This document shows positions 46,704 to 58,971 of a stretch of DNA of 64,000 bases, in pieces (position 1 is the stretch's first letter; each line of letters opens with the position of its first letter). The notes under the pieces are model-generated. The model was not told the origin of the DNA. It saw only the letters and a program-made list of their open reading frames with translations, and did not search any database. The stretch is from Massospora cicadina (taxonomy: Eukaryota; Entomophthoromycota; Entomophthoromycetes; Entomophthorales; Entomophthoraceae). The position numbers were made by a program, and so were the translations under genes. The stretch covers positions 28,152-92,151 of the forward strand of contig JAKSZP010012191.1 in the NCBI GenBank assembly GCA_022478985.1, given 5' to 3'.

Positions 46704-47915
46704 TTTTTAGTACTAGTGGTGCCCAACCCAAAAGGGGGAGCTGTCACACATCTTTATTTTCAAATGAGCCAAACAAAGAGAATATCAAAATAAAAATTCT
46801 TAATATAGCCTCTAAGTTATCAGCCTATAAAGTCATATCAAATGGTAAAAAACTTTGGTGAAACTTTTGTCTGGCCCTGCTTTAGCTGGCAGAAAATGGA
46901 GGAAACCTTGGGGTAGGAGCATCAGCGACATGTGGCATAAGGATGTATAGTTATGGGTTTTTTGTTTATAAAGCTGACAGTGTCCATTGCCTCAACATAT
47001 TGTGTAAGTTGATTCTTAGCAAATTGGATAAAAGCAGGCACACAAGTGAAAGACTTGATGTGCTAGTGGGTTTAGTGATAATTGGGGTCAAAAAGAGAAT
47101 TTTTTCCGCATTAATGCAAGCATTGCTCGCACCAAAAGCGAGCTTCTCATTTTTGTATTTTGCATCTTACTCAAAATCATGGGGAAAGTTTGGGATAGGA
47201 ATACCCTCCATGAGGGGTTCCATTGCCCCATGAAGTTGCTGGTGGAGTAGGGTGAAATCAGGGGCAGCTGCGGCCACAACTGCCGTTTTTTTAAATTTTA
47301 TAATTAGCAAAATTTGGTTTTGCATGGAAATGGCAAGAGCATAAATTGTGAGGATCCATAAAAATTCCTCCAAAGCCAAATCTGGCTTGACAATAGGTGG
47401 CCAGTCACTACCATCAATCCAGTGAGACACTTAAATGGATTAAGCTTGGCCAACGCTGGGCCAGCCACCAGAATTGGAGCACTGGCAGGAGATAATTGGT
47501 TGCAGACAGTCAGCCATGGCAGCTTAGTTGAACCTGTCTCAGCCACACTTAGGATTCCATAATCTGGTCAAATTGTTCAAATTTTTAAAAAATAATTTTG
47601 ATTGGCTGGTGTCTTGGAATTAGCGCAAGAATTTTCTGAGGGTGGGGGTGGGAGTATCAAGCCTCATTTGAAAAATTGGGACAAACTGGCTGCTGACCCA
47701 ACGCTGGATGGAGGAGTGGCAGAAGCAGCAGAGGCAGAAACTGTAGGGCACTTGCGCTTTGAGTGATCAAGCTCAAGGCGCAAGAAACAAATGACACAGC
47801 CATTTTTGATGCGTGCCCATAAAGGGTGATCAGGGGCAGATCGATAATGGTATGGGAGAAATTGTGAGATGGGTATTGCAATGAAATTGGAAGATCGTCG
47901 CAAAGGTGTGAGGCC
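46704..47915 (-). mobile_element. C4: 5'-truncated ORF1-type non-LTR copy with alternative 3' end
   Basis: Flanked by a degraded ~20-bp duplication (agaaaagtccttaatagtct at 46,684-46,703, agcaaagtctttcatagtct at 47,916-47,935). Its frame includes SAPDHPLWARIKNGCVICFL and LELDHSKRKCP, matching the C3 knuckle region. The 3' end (left edge) reads ttagtactagtggtgcccaa, unlike C1-C3. Confidence 0.78.
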
Positions 47916-47935
47916 AGCAAAGTCTTTCATAGTCT

Positions 47936-49111
47936 GATTCTGCTTGAATTTGAACATGAAGAAGCTCAGTTTTTTAAAAGTATGTTTTCCAGGCACTCAA
48001 AGAATTATCATTGCATCTTTGGCATTCATATAGGATTAATCAACATCCAAATAGAGAATAATGTGTTCACACCCATGAGTAATGAGTTAGTGGATTAAAG
48101 CTGATCCTTTTGTATGGTCTGATGCCCCTTGCATTGCTTTTTCAAATAGCTTGAGAAAAGAATGAACGTTCTCATCTCTACCAAACTTTGGCAAGTTAAA
48201 AGGTTTGAAGTCATCTCTCCATGTTTCAGAAATATGCGTTACACTACTTCTAATACTTGAGCGTCATGAAGAATCTTCAGTCAATTTTGGCTTCTTTATC
48301 ATTGGGGAGTATCTGGAGTTAAGACTGAAACCAGAACTTTAGGCATAGGTCGGATTTTTGAGATATCTGTTTCTGCATTGGTATCAATTCCCAATAGCTC
48401 AAATTCATGATATTGCTCCAAACTGTTAGATCCTGATACTTGAATTCAGCCCTTAGTTGGGTTTTCAAGCCGTTTTTTGGCTGAATAGACTTTTTTTAGG
48501 GTTTCTCCATCATTGTGGCTGGTCAAACACTGTACTCTTTTCTATTTGGAATGTTTTAACTTCTTTTTAAAGTTTGCCTTGTTCTTTTTGAAATAAGACT
48601 TGATTTGTTGTTATGCATATAATATCCTCATCCAGACCATCTACATGGTAATTTGTTGCTGATACTTGCAGTCTGAGTTCCTAATTCTCCTGAGTAATTT
48701 AAGCGTTTTTGGCCTGCAATCTTAACATGGCAGCCCAAATTTCAAAGACTCATCTTTGATCTGAACATCATCTTATCCCAATTTGAATGGCTGGTAATGC
48801 AACAAGATCTTTAGTGTTTTATTTTGGGATACCTAACTAATTCTGAACATACTCTTCAAAGCAAATGTACTTTGAATTTGAGTCTTGATTTCTCTTTGGG
48901 TTGAAATAGCTTTTGTGGTGAGTCATTCTATCTGAAAAGATAGATAAACAGAATATTTTTCCAGTTTTGACAGCGGGTATTCATATTTTGTACCCATTTG
49001 TGCAACAGCCCATTAGGAGCAAAAACTTCTGTGGATATCTTCAGTACACCTGCACTTAATTGATCCTCAAAGATATTTATTCTCTAATGAGCATATTTGG
49101 TTTATTCTGTA
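47936..49111 (-). pseudogene. A2 gag, middle part
   Basis: Aligns with A1 gag between about 6,740 and 7,940, including the coiled-coil region and a block near 48,970-49,010 (gtacccatttgtgcaacag) matching A1 6,848-6,864 in reverse. No long frame remains. Confidence 0.7.
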
Positions 49112-50203
49112 TGTTATAAAAATTGGCGGAATTGTTGGGATATGCCATAAGATTTTTACACAGGATCAATCCCACTTATCAATATAACAGAAGATATGAA
49201 AATCAGTCCTTAAAATACACTTTAAAGAAATAAATAAAATAAAATGGAGCAATGGCCCCAATAACCCTTCTTTATTTTTTAGCACTAGTGGTGCCCAACC
49301 CAAAAAGGGGAGCCGCCATGCATTTTTATTTGCAAATGAGCCAAACAAAGGGAATATTGTATATAAAGAAAAATTTATCCCATAGTTATCAACATAGGAA
49401 TCCATATCAGAAGGTGAAAAAGTTTTGGAGAAACTTTTGTCCAGCGCCCACCTTAGCTGGTGGACCATGGCGGACAACATAGGGTAGGGGAATCAGTGAC
49501 ATATGGCATAAGGAGGTATAATTGCGGGTTTTCATCATTAATGAGGCCGGCGGTGTCCATCACCTAAACATATTGATCATTTTGATGCTCAGCAAAAGTG
49601 ATGAGAGCAGTTACACAATTGAAGGACTTGATGCGCCGGCAGGTTTGGGGATAATTGGGGTCAAACAGAGAAGTTTTTGCTGCAAAATGCAACCATGGCT
49701 CACTCCAAAAGTGAGCTCCTCAATTTCATATTTTGCATCCTCATCAAAATCATAAGAGAAATCTGGGATGGGAATATCCTCAACAAAACAACCCTTAATT
49801 ATTTCAATAGAATATAATCAGTAAATTCTCGCTCCTCCGTCTCTTCTAAGCTAATAACAATATTTCCTCTTTGGTTGACTCATCTCGCTTATATCTCATC
49901 AATTTCAGATGATACCATTTCATCAGCTTAATAGTTTGTTCCACCATATCTCATTGGTTTCAGCAGATATTCATTCAGTAAATTTAAAATTGATTAATTT
50001 GAGACAATTTACTAACTATCCATTGTACATTGAAATCTCCTAATAGCCTCATTTGGAAGAAATCCAATAAATTATCTGCTTTCACTCAATATTGCCTCAT
50101 CCTAAGGCGCTCAAATAATTGTTTATTATCAAACTTGGTGGATGCTACCAATTCCACTGTACAAACGTAGGGCTTATCGTCCAGTCATATCAGAATTGCA
50201 CTA
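49112..50203 (-). repeat. B2 3' LTR, interrupted by C5
   Basis: The LTR proper is 49,112-49,278 plus 49,790 to about 50,203. A pyrimidine tract (actcccctttga) follows, corresponding to the purine tract at B1 10,122. Confidence 0.82.
49279..49789 (-). mobile_element. C5: 511-bp 5'-truncated copy of the C4 subfamily
   Basis: Starts (3' end, left) ttagcactagtggtgcccaa like C4 and aligns with C4 46,706-47,215. Probable duplication aacccttctttatttt (49,263-49,278) and aacccttaattatttc (49,790-49,805). The truncated tail frame includes PIPDFSYDFDEDAKYEIEEL, parallel to IPNFPHDFE in C4. Confidence 0.82.
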
Positions 50204-50209
50204 CTCCCC

Positions 50210-51345
50210 TTTGACTGGACAATAAGGCTCCTATTGTCTATATGACTGGAGAAACTTTGCATGTACACGGTTTATGATCCATCTGCTCGTGGGGTCCTTG
50301 ATAGTATAAGCATTGATACCTATCTTCTCAACAACTTCAAATGGCCAATACAGATACTGGCCAACTTATGCTTCCGCCCAAACTCATGTTAATCATGAAA
50401 TAAAACCATGTCCCCATCTTTGAACTAGGATAGTCCACTCCACCATACCAGATCAGTTACCTGATTCTTTATCTTCTTGGCTAAGCTGAATGATTACGCT
50501 TTGGTTTGTAAATTGATATGCATATTGGCAAGAGCCATCAGATAACATTGTGACTCCATTCTGCCAGTATCTTCCACACAGGCACATAGCAGCGCTGAAA
50601 GAGCAGGGTGCCATCCATACTTCAATTGAAAGGATCTTTTTCATAGTGGAATGGTAGCTGATATTGCAAAGATGGCAGTGGACAGGAGGGAACTCCAGTC
50701 TGAAGGTCAATCCACTACCAGTCTAGAGTATATTCACTAAAGTCACATTTACTAACTCAACCATCCCACTAGACTCATGGTGATATGGGGTCTTCAGAAC
50801 CCCACGGATGGCCATAAGCTTGTTTAGCTTTGGAAGGATGTGGGAAGTGAAGTTAGTTACATTATTAGTAAGAAGGAACTGAGGGCAGCCATGTCACTAC
50901 ATAATACATTCCATGATGAACTTGGTCACAGTGATTGCCCCAAATCCCAAATCACCCGCATTTCAACCCACCTGGTCAAGTAGTTAATTGTCACCAGAAT
51001 GTAATTTAACCAGTTAGCTCCTGTTAGCAGAAGGCTAATGACATCAATAGAAACCGTGTACCAAGAAAAGTGCATTTCATCAACTGGTACGCAGTCTTCT
51101 ATAGGAATAGCTTTTACACTTGACACTGGTGGCAACAATAAATGGTTTCAAGCACGTCAAAGTTCATGTTTTCTCAATAATAGTGAGGGCGTAACAATTC
51201 CAACATCTGGCGCATGCTTACATGTCTGACTGCCCCATGCATACTCATGATAATATAGGCTGTGATGAGGGTCATGGGAAGTTAACAGTTGAATCGCTAA
51301 AGTACTTGTACAACTTACCATTCTGCTGAAAGGTATTTCTCGCAT
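50210..51345 (-). pseudogene. B2 integrase region
   Basis: WYTVSIDVISLLLTGANWLN and INYLTRWVEMRVIWDLGQS at 50,926-51,138 match the B1 core. 50,453-50,710 is a degraded core end. Less preserved than B1. Confidence 0.75.
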
Positions 51346-52120
51346 TTCATTTTAATGCCTTTATGACTTGTGGAGGCTCATCATCATACTTTCCGCTGAT
51401 CATCTTATCAAACATTATGTCGCTCAAATCTGCCGTTACTGCAATTATGGGCAATATCAATAAGTAATCTGCATTTTGTTGTTTGGCTCCAGGTTGGTGC
51501 AGGATCTCAAAGTTGTAAGCCTGTAGTTTGAGAGCCCATCGATCCAGGCTCCCTTCCAGCTCCTTGAGGTTTTGCAACCAGTGTAACGAAGCATGATATG
51601 TTACAACCTTAAATCTCACTCCATACAGATATACCCTAAAATTGCTTATATGCATAAATCACCATTAGACACTTCCAATCAGTCACAGTGTAATTACGTT
51701 CATGGCAGTTCAGGCTTAAACTGCAGTATGCCACTGGGTGCTCCTCCCCTTCATCATCTTTCTGAGATAAGACTGCTACTATAGTGGAAAGGGACATATC
51801 CATTTGAATGATGAACTCTTTATTGAAGTTTGAGTAGTGCAGAACTGGCACACTGATTAGCGCCATTTGAAATGTGTCAAAAGAGCATTGGCAACGTTCC
51901 GTCCATTCAAATGCAGCTTCCTTCTTTAATAGCTCAAACAGCAGACCGCCAATATGACTAAAGTTAGGTATAAAGCGGCAGTAGTAACCAATCATCCCTA
52001 AATAGACTTGTATATTCCATTTACTAGTTGGTGTAGTCATCTTTTGGATAGCCACCACCTTGGCCAGTTGGGGCTTCAGCCCAGTTGCGTCTACTACAAA
52101 CCCTAGGCACTCCAACTTAT
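51346..52120 (-). pseudogene. B2 RNase H
   Basis: A 159-aa frame (51,636-52,115): LGMIGYYCRFIPNFSHIGGL, FIIQMDMSLSTIVAVLSQKD, EEHPVAYCSLSLN and YTVTDWKCLMVIYA. The first-block aspartate is present (MDMS), unlike B1, but the second-block glutamate is changed (TDW for TER). Confidence 0.85.
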
Positions 52121-52900
52121 CTTTGAAGTAATGACATTTATGGGGCTAAATCTTGATGTTGGCCTCAGTTAGCCAGCGTAATACCTCCTCATATGGGTAA
52201 GGTGCTCAGAAAATGTGCGCAAAAAACATTGATATTGTTAAGGTACACAAGGATGCATGACAGCTTCAGGTCACTTATAATGGTGCCCATGGCCCATTTG
52301 AACGTTGTCAGGGCATTACACAGCCCTTGCAGCATATGAGTTGGTTGAAAGAGCCCTTTGGAGGTGATTATGGCTTATTTCTCCTGTTCTGCCATGGGTA
52401 GCTCAATTTGCAGTAACCTGATGTCAAACCCATTGCCAAGAAGTAACAAGCTCCACACAACCAATCCAGTGTATCATTAATCCGTGGCAAGGAATATGAG
52501 TTCTTTTGGTAATACTGTTGATCTTCCAGTAGTCTATCACTAACCAGTTGGTAACATCATTCTTTTTTACAATTAGGACAGGCAAAGCCCACGGACTCTT
52601 CAAAGGTTCAAGCATCTCATGCTACAGTAGCTTTCCAATCTCCTCCATCACTACTTCCTACACTGCCCTTGATTGGTGGATCAGCCATGACCTGATGGGA
52701 GGATGATTCCTAGTATCCAGCTAATGGACCACCCCTGCGCAAATCCTAAATTGTGGTCGTCAACAGCAAAAATCTTATATATTTTTGAAATAAAGCAATT
52801 TCTTGGTTCTTCTGTGCTTCCAATAACCCCAGTAGATAATCACGTGTTACCACAGTCATTACGCTGGGCTGTGTTCAACAGGTAAACCAAATTCATCCAG
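52121..52900 (-). pseudogene. B2 reverse transcriptase
   Basis: SPWALPVLIVKKNDVTNWLV at 52,424-52,615. The catalytic box near 52,230-52,255 reads VYLNNINVF, so both aspartates are asparagine. Strongly decayed. Confidence 0.78.
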
Positions 52901-53847
52901 CGACCTGAACTCATGGACCTAGAGGACCTCCCAATAGTAATTAAGTGTAAATGCGCCACTACTTGATGTTGGCGGATTTTCAAAGGTTCTGTTTGTATAT
53001 TTGCAAATAAAACTTGATCTCCCCATGTCCCAGGAGTATAATACCTGGAGCTACGTGGGGCTCAATCCACAATTGCTGATAAGGTCTAATAACTTCCTCA
53101 TATAGTCCATGTGGTACTTCTACCTCCAGTTTGGTTTTCACTATTACTTAATTGACCAGAGGGAATATATATAGGTCCAGCAGCTCGTTGAGGAAGCCCC
53201 TGATATTCATATATCTGCTGTGGAAGGGCCCAGGTCCTCTTTTTTACTCAATGATAGCACACTGGAATTATCCCGTCACTATAGGCAAGGTTAATATGCC
53301 CCATGTGCACCAAGTTCTTTGGAACTCCGCTGGAGGTAAAGTAAATTGGGATCCATTGCCCCAAAAGCTCGACCATCTCCTCTGTCATATAAACAGCACT
53401 ATAGTGTCACATAAAAGTGGTTCCAATTAACATGTTCTAAACTATCCTTTGTCAACACTATTTCCAGAGCTACAATGACAATCAACCTGAATCGCAGCAG
53501 AAGTGCACTATAGGCTTTCTCAGAGACTGTGTTATATGCTCCAAAAGTCTCATATACCATCCAGGTTTCCATATCAGGCTTTAATGCCAACTTAGCCACC
53601 AACTTAGTGGAATTATGTTAACTTGAAGCACCCATATCTATTATAGCATGGACCTGAGGTTTGTCTACATTAACATTGCAGTACATACATTCTGAGTAAA
53701 ATGTATTTTGAATGTTTAACAAATGGACATTTAAAGAGTCCATGTTCCCAAGGAAATCTGAAATTCCCTCACCAACTTTGGGTTATTTTTGAGGATAGTG
53801 GGGGCCGGAAGGGCAACGTTTACCCCTTGCAAAGAAGGTGCATATGC
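52901..53847 (-). pseudogene. B2 protease region
   Basis: At 53,628-53,644 the active site reads IIDMGAS, sharing the D-M-G of B1. VAKLALKPDMETWMVYETFG follows in 53,399-53,602. The gag-protease junction near 53,760-53,847 aligns with B1 13,680-13,780 and is then cut by C2. Confidence 0.78.
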
Positions 53848-53929
53848 TCTCAATTTGCTCATTTTTGGTCAAATCGTAGTTTGAAATTTTTATAAAAACA
53901 GCTTCACTCATCATCACCATAGTCAAGTT

Positions 53930-55660
53930 TCTTATGTCAATGCATTTGACATCCGCTGTCCCCATGTGGGGCAGTGGTGCACCACTTCCTAACGTTTTTT
54001 GGCCATTGCCAAAACATGCTCAGGCTGGATCAACTAGCGCTCTAAATTCATCATCACGCTATGTCCCACCTAAGTATTTAGCCTTAAATCTCACCCAACC
54101 CAAGCAGTGCCACACTTCCCCTTGTGCTCTCCCAGAGAAACAAGGGATTTGGCCTTCTAGTTGAATATGGTAAGTTGTTCCCCTATTTGGATAAAGCCAT
54201 TATTGAATTAGACCAGGCTGTTATGCATCCTGCAGGCTTCATTGACTTCCGCCACTTCAAAGTGTATTTTGCTCTTGGCTTCTCAAGTGAAGCTGATGCT
54301 GCAGTAGCAGCTACCATCCCCTTGGTGTTCCAGTGCACCCCCCCCCAACTACTTGTACCCAGTTGCCCACTGATACCATTATTTTTTTTAGTACTAGATG
54401 GTCCCAACCCGAGGGGCTGATAACATTCTTGTGGTTCAGTTTGTGGACCTCCCACCCACCTACCACCCAAAATTTTAATGAATAAAATTATTGCTGGGTT
54501 ATCAGAATATGGTCTTAATCCCATAATACAATTTGTGGTTCCTAATGGAGCCACTCGCCTTGCAGGCCCCACGCCTAAGTGACTATTTGTCCAGTATCAA
54601 CAGAAATAGCCCTCTCAATCCCCCCTCTCACCATTATCCCCTCAGCCCCAGACCATCCTTTTTGGGCTCAAGTGGGTGGAGGGCGCACCATTTTCCCTAC
54701 CTGTTTCAAACTGAACCATTTAAAATGGCGCTGTTTCTCCATCTCATGAGCCGTAGCACCCACGCCCTATTCCTATGCATGATGACCCCATAGCTGATCC
54801 AATAACATTTTTACTGGGGCACTATCCTTCCCCCTACCCCAAAGTGGTAGCCACAGCAACCACTAAATCAACAAACCAAAAATTACCTCAACGAACCTCT
54901 TCTCCTGAACCCACCAATCAGGAGCCCTAATGGACTAAAGTAAGTTCTAAACCATCCTCTCAGCCAAACGCAAGAGATAACTCATATGAAAATAACCCAA
55001 TCAAATTCAAACAAAATCCATGGGAGTATTTGGTTGAGTTTAATGGATTGGGTGATCTTATCCCTGAATCCAAATGGGCTGGGCCCCTCCATTTGAAATG
55101 TACCTCAATACTGATTATGCGTCCCAATTTTCAAAGCGCCATTATGCGCCTTGCCCTGATGCAACCTCATTTAAAAATGACCACCAACTAGATGAAGAGG
55201 CAGTTGCCTTCCCCAAATGTCGCCCGACCCCATAGAGTCATTTATAAAATTAGTTGTAGTACTGGCTACGGGCCTGCACCATCCTATTCTACCTAGTACA
55301 ATGCTTTCAAAACAGAAAAAAGACCATCTCTTCTACTATCAGGTGGCAAATTCAAAAGATAAAAAAGTTGCGGCAGTCACAAAGTTTGGCAAAAAGACCA
55401 ACATTACCTACAACAACCTTGCAACCATTGCCACCCTACCTAAAGTACGCCTTGAGCCATAAAAAGCACCTGCAGACTATATTTCCACCCTCCTTATCGC
55501 ACACATTGAGTTGCAAGCACCCCTCAGTTATCTTGACCCCCATTTCCATGATGCGCCCACACCATTGCTATCAGCTTTGTGCCAATACATGTCCACAACA
55601 GATGAGGAGGAAGAACCTCCTGATCCCCCTTCAACCACCGCCATGGATGTATAGCAGTTT
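53930..55660 (+). pseudogene. C2 ORF1-like protein
   Basis: N-terminal VPMWGSGAPLPN. Middle segment HPAGFIDFRHFKVYFALGFS and EADAAVAATIPLVFQCTPPQ (54,230-54,350). After the micro-insertion comes ILVVQFVDLPPTYHPKIL, then IQFVVPNGATRLAGP (54,420-54,570). The acidic C-terminus DEEEEPPDPPSTTAMDV precedes the stop near 55,652. Its middle domain may bind RNA (inference). Frameshifted. Confidence 0.72.
54381..54417 (-). mobile_element. 37-bp micro-insertion of a non-LTR 3' end inside C2
   Basis: A T-run then agtactagatggtcccaacc, flanked by tgataccatt (54,371-54,380) and tgataacatt (54,418-54,427). Removing it restores the C2 frame seen in C3. The reverse complement has the C4/C5-type end, gggttggg...ctagtactaaaa. 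Confidence 0.8.
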
Positions 55661-55839
55661 CCACTTCTGAGTTGGTTGGTGTGTTTTGATTTGGTTTTGC
55701 ATCAGTTTAAGTGGATCCATCCATCTTGTTTTGACTTTATTTTATTTTTATTTTATACTTTAGCTCGTTCAAGCATCAGTAATGTCCATACCCTGGTTGG
55801 CTTGCCTTAGTTAAATAAAATAAAAGAAGATGCAGCTGC

Positions 55840-57095
55840 AGATGGGTCTAACTTGTCAATGGAAACTTGGTCAACCATTTGATAAGTGTAGGTCATGGGC
55901 TGCCTCTGAGATCCTTCTTCCACTACCTCTTTAGTTCTACTTGTTTCAAAATATTCACCCTTCCAACTGGCTGCTGATATAGGAATGCATCATCATACCA
56001 AGGATCTTATGCTTATATACTTCATTGGGTTCAGTTGGGACGTTTGAGTTTGGGCTAGTGGAAGTAGAGAGTCCCAGCTCTACTCCGCTCTGACTTTTCC
56101 CTGATAGTAATGTCCCCGTTGTATGTGATGGACCCAGCCAATGGGGCAACCTCAGCCCAGGTGCCCAGGGAGACTGCATTCAAAACAATTACTCTCTTAG
56201 GGCCTGCGTCCTTGATAATTTCAATAGGAGCCTGCCAATAATTTGAGTATGGGCAAACAGTATAATTAGACTCAATTTGGTAATTGGTCTGTTTCTGATA
56301 AGCAGGTTCAAGGCAGGAGTTAAACTGCTAGGGGAAACTTGCCAGAAGCTAAACCAGACGGTCTAATTTCCCCAAATTCAAAAGCTCAACGATGGTGACA
56401 TTGGGTGTCCTCTCAGTATTGGGGGAAGAAAAAGTAGCAAATAAATGACACAAAATTCGAACAATTACAAGTAAGGGGTACGTTATCCTCTAAATACAGA
56501 GCCATGGCATTGAAAAGCTCCTGGTATGGCTTCAAGGGCGAAAGCAAATGCAATGCATACATCAGCTTTAGCAAGAACTCTTGCCTCAATTAACACATGG
56601 GCTTCCACTGTAAATTAATCAGCAAATGCAATGAGGGTCTCGTTATGCTGAAAACCAATGGTCAAGAACTCTGCCTTCCACTGCGCCTTCTTTGCGGTCC
56701 CTTAAACAACCCTAGAACAGTTTCCTTCGCTTCTTGATATAATATATAACATCATGGAAGATAGAAAAGTAACTTGGTCATCGCTTCCAACATCCAATGT
56801 GGATATTAACAATTTTGCTTAATGTCAATATGAAGCTCCTTCTACTGCAAACTCAAATTGCATAAAGAACCCATTGATGTTCCCATCACGATCAATCAGA
56901 GGCAGCTTATAAACACAAACCACTTGCATAAGCTCTTCTTTCCATTTGAGCACAGCATCCAGAGCGAGTTTGAGTTCCACATATTCCATTGGTGTGTTGT
57001 GTCATGTAAATCTCCTGTCAAAGCAAGCTGGATGTAACATGGCCAGCAACTGAAGAATTCTACTTATTGTGATTGATCAATGGGCTCCCTGTAAT
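55840..57095 (-). pseudogene. B2 gag
   Basis: Aligns with B1 13,880-15,044. The knuckle near 56,150-56,190 reads CFECSLPGHLG, a stop, then GC, so it is interrupted. Decayed capsid and N-terminal segments run to the primer site. Confidence 0.75.
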
Positions 57096-57103
57096 GAGCA
57101 CCA
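57096..57103 (-). promoter_or_regulatory. B2 primer-binding site
   Basis: Perfect gagcacca on the plus strand (tggtgctc on the element strand), one base outside the 5' LTR. Confidence 0.72.
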
Positions 57104-57104
57104 C

Positions 57105-57669
57105 TGTTATAAAATTGGTTGAATCGTTGGGATACACTGTAAGATACTCACACAGGGTCAATCCCACTGAGTAATAGAATGTACGATATGAAAATCATCA
57201 GTTCTTAAAATAAACTTTAAAGAAATAAATATAATTAAGTGGAGAAATGCCCCAATAATCTTTCTTTATTTTCAATGGAATATGTAGCGGACTCTCGCTG
57301 CTCCATCCCTTCTAAACTACCTTCAATATTTCATCTTCAATTGACTAATCTCACTTATATCTCAGCAATTTTAGATGATACCATTTCCTCAGCTTAGTAA
57401 TTCATTCCACCATATCTCATTTCTTCCAGCAGATCTTCATTCATCAAATTCATGATTGCCTAATCTAAGGCAATTTACCAACTATACTCATACATTGAAC
57501 TCTCCTAATCGCCTCATTTGAAAGAAATCCAATAACCATCTGCTCTCACTCAATATTGCCTCATCCTAAGGCGCTCAAATAGTTGTAATAATTATCAAAC
57601 TCGGTGGATGCTACCCATTCCACCAAAATAATTTAGGGCTTATCATCCAGTCATATCAGAATCTCAATA
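57105..57669 (-). repeat. B2 5' LTR
   Basis: About 565 bp, tgttataaaattgg at the left. Includes catcctaaggcgctcaaata, shared with the other LTR. Confidence 0.85.
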
Positions 57670-57674
57670 CAGTA

Positions 57675-58961
57675 TTTTCCGCAATTGCCTTTCAGACTGC
57701 ATATAAACTAGAATTTAATTTTTGCCAGAAGAGCATTTTGGGAAGATTGTTAATTACCTTTTACATGGTGTATTTATGCGAGTTCAAGGTTTTGTCTAGC
57801 AAGGATTAGCTGGGTATGCTTGATTGAGGGTTGGAAAAAGTTAACTAGGAATTTATTAGTTGCTTGACTGCTTGTAAGATGTCTGGCAAGAGTGTAGCAT
57901 GGTTTCAACACAATAATTCATGTACATCTCCATCTTGAGTACCTGATCCATAAGATAGTGTGAACAAGCTGAAAAAGGGATTGATTTGTGATGTAACATT
58001 CCTAAATCTATGATGTAGAGTTTCTATCATGTTCTTAATGTGTTAGCTTTTAGGAAGGTATAGGCTCATGGTGCATTAGAGCTTAAAGTCCAACAATTAG
58101 GGGATTAAAACCACTTAAATTAACAAAAATAAATAGATACTAAAAACCAAAAGTTATAAGCTTTTATAGTTTATTAAGTGCGTGGGGATAAAAGAAAGTG
58201 AACCCTCCTTAATATTATGGCTTGGTAATTAAACTCACTTCGGGCTTGAAGGCTGATCAGATCAAATTCTTATTAGGTTTGAGCCAAATAAGGAAATATG
58301 GGAATATAACCTATTGAAGCCCTCAAATCTAGCCTCACTTATTGGAAAGGTGATTAAGGCTTGAGAGTGGGTGGACAGGCCCATGATGTAATGTTTTAAT
58401 TAATTTGAGCTAATCCCCATGCAAGAAAATATCTGCACTTTTTGGACCCCTTCCAACCCTATAAAAGGGCCTGGTCTCCGTGGTGTGGCTTGAATGAGGT
58501 TAGTGGTAAGGCGGAGGGACCCCAGAAGAGCTACCTTGATTCTGCTGAGGAGTCAGAATATTCCAGTTATCTAAACTCAAACCATTTGACCAATTTTTCC
58601 TAATATTTATTGAATTTTTGCCCTGATTTGAAGGATTCAACCACAAATTCACCAGGGTCTTTTGGTCAATTTTAGAATCAACTTCGTCCAAAACGTTCTT
58701 ATCACAATATTGACTTGCAATTGTCAACATAATGCTTTCAGATATAAAATTAATTGGGCTTATTGCCTCCACATAAACTCCCCTGTCATGATAAGATCCA
58801 GGAAGTAAGAGGAGCATGAATCAGAGCCTTGGCAGCTGGTATTAAAATATCCAGTGAATTCCTTGTCACTAGTTTTCATCTCATTATCACTTTCTCTTCT
58901 GGCATAAACTACCTGCAACTGGTTGTGAAGGTCCATTTAGAGAAAGTCCACAAGTTTAAGT
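57675..58961 (-). pseudogene. A2 gag N-terminal region and leader
   Basis: Frame 58,500-58,817 (105 aa, ESIMLTIASQYCDKNVLDEV and similar) aligns with the A1 leader/gag at about 6,330-6,650, where A1 has lost the frame. The rest (57,675-58,499) is AT-rich, with no other domain recognised. Confidence 0.6.
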
Positions 58962-58969
58962 AAGCACCA
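58962..58969 (-). promoter_or_regulatory. A2 primer-binding site
   Basis: aagcacca, one base from gagcacca, two bases outside the LTR end, as in A1. Confidence 0.6.
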
Positions 58970-58971
58970 AT

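Larger units (their letters stand above)
53848..55822 (+). mobile_element. Half-LINE C2 (ORF1-only) inserted in B2
   Basis: 1,975 bp including a 37-bp micro-insertion and its duplication, so about 1.93 kb originally. Flanks are aaagaaggtgcatatgc (53,831-53,847) and aaagaagatgcagctgc (55,823-55,839), 14 of 17 identical. B2 sequence continues in register after it. The 3' end, gtaatgtccataccctgg through to agttaaataaa, is nearly the same as the SINE tail. Confidence 0.85.
49112..57669 (-). mobile_element. Ty3/Gypsy element B2, with C5 and C2 nested inside
   Basis: LTRs 49,112 to about 50,203 (enlarged by C5) and 57,105-57,669 align with each other and with B1. Probable duplication: ctgta (49,107-49,111) and cagta (57,670-57,674), one mismatch. 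Internal order matches B1. C2 (53,848-55,822) interrupts the gag-protease junction. Confidence 0.88.

Noticed and set aside
46504..46731. Separate small gene at the A2-C4 border
   Set aside because: The frame reads from the C4 tail into A2 gag across an insertion junction; it is a chimera created by insertion.
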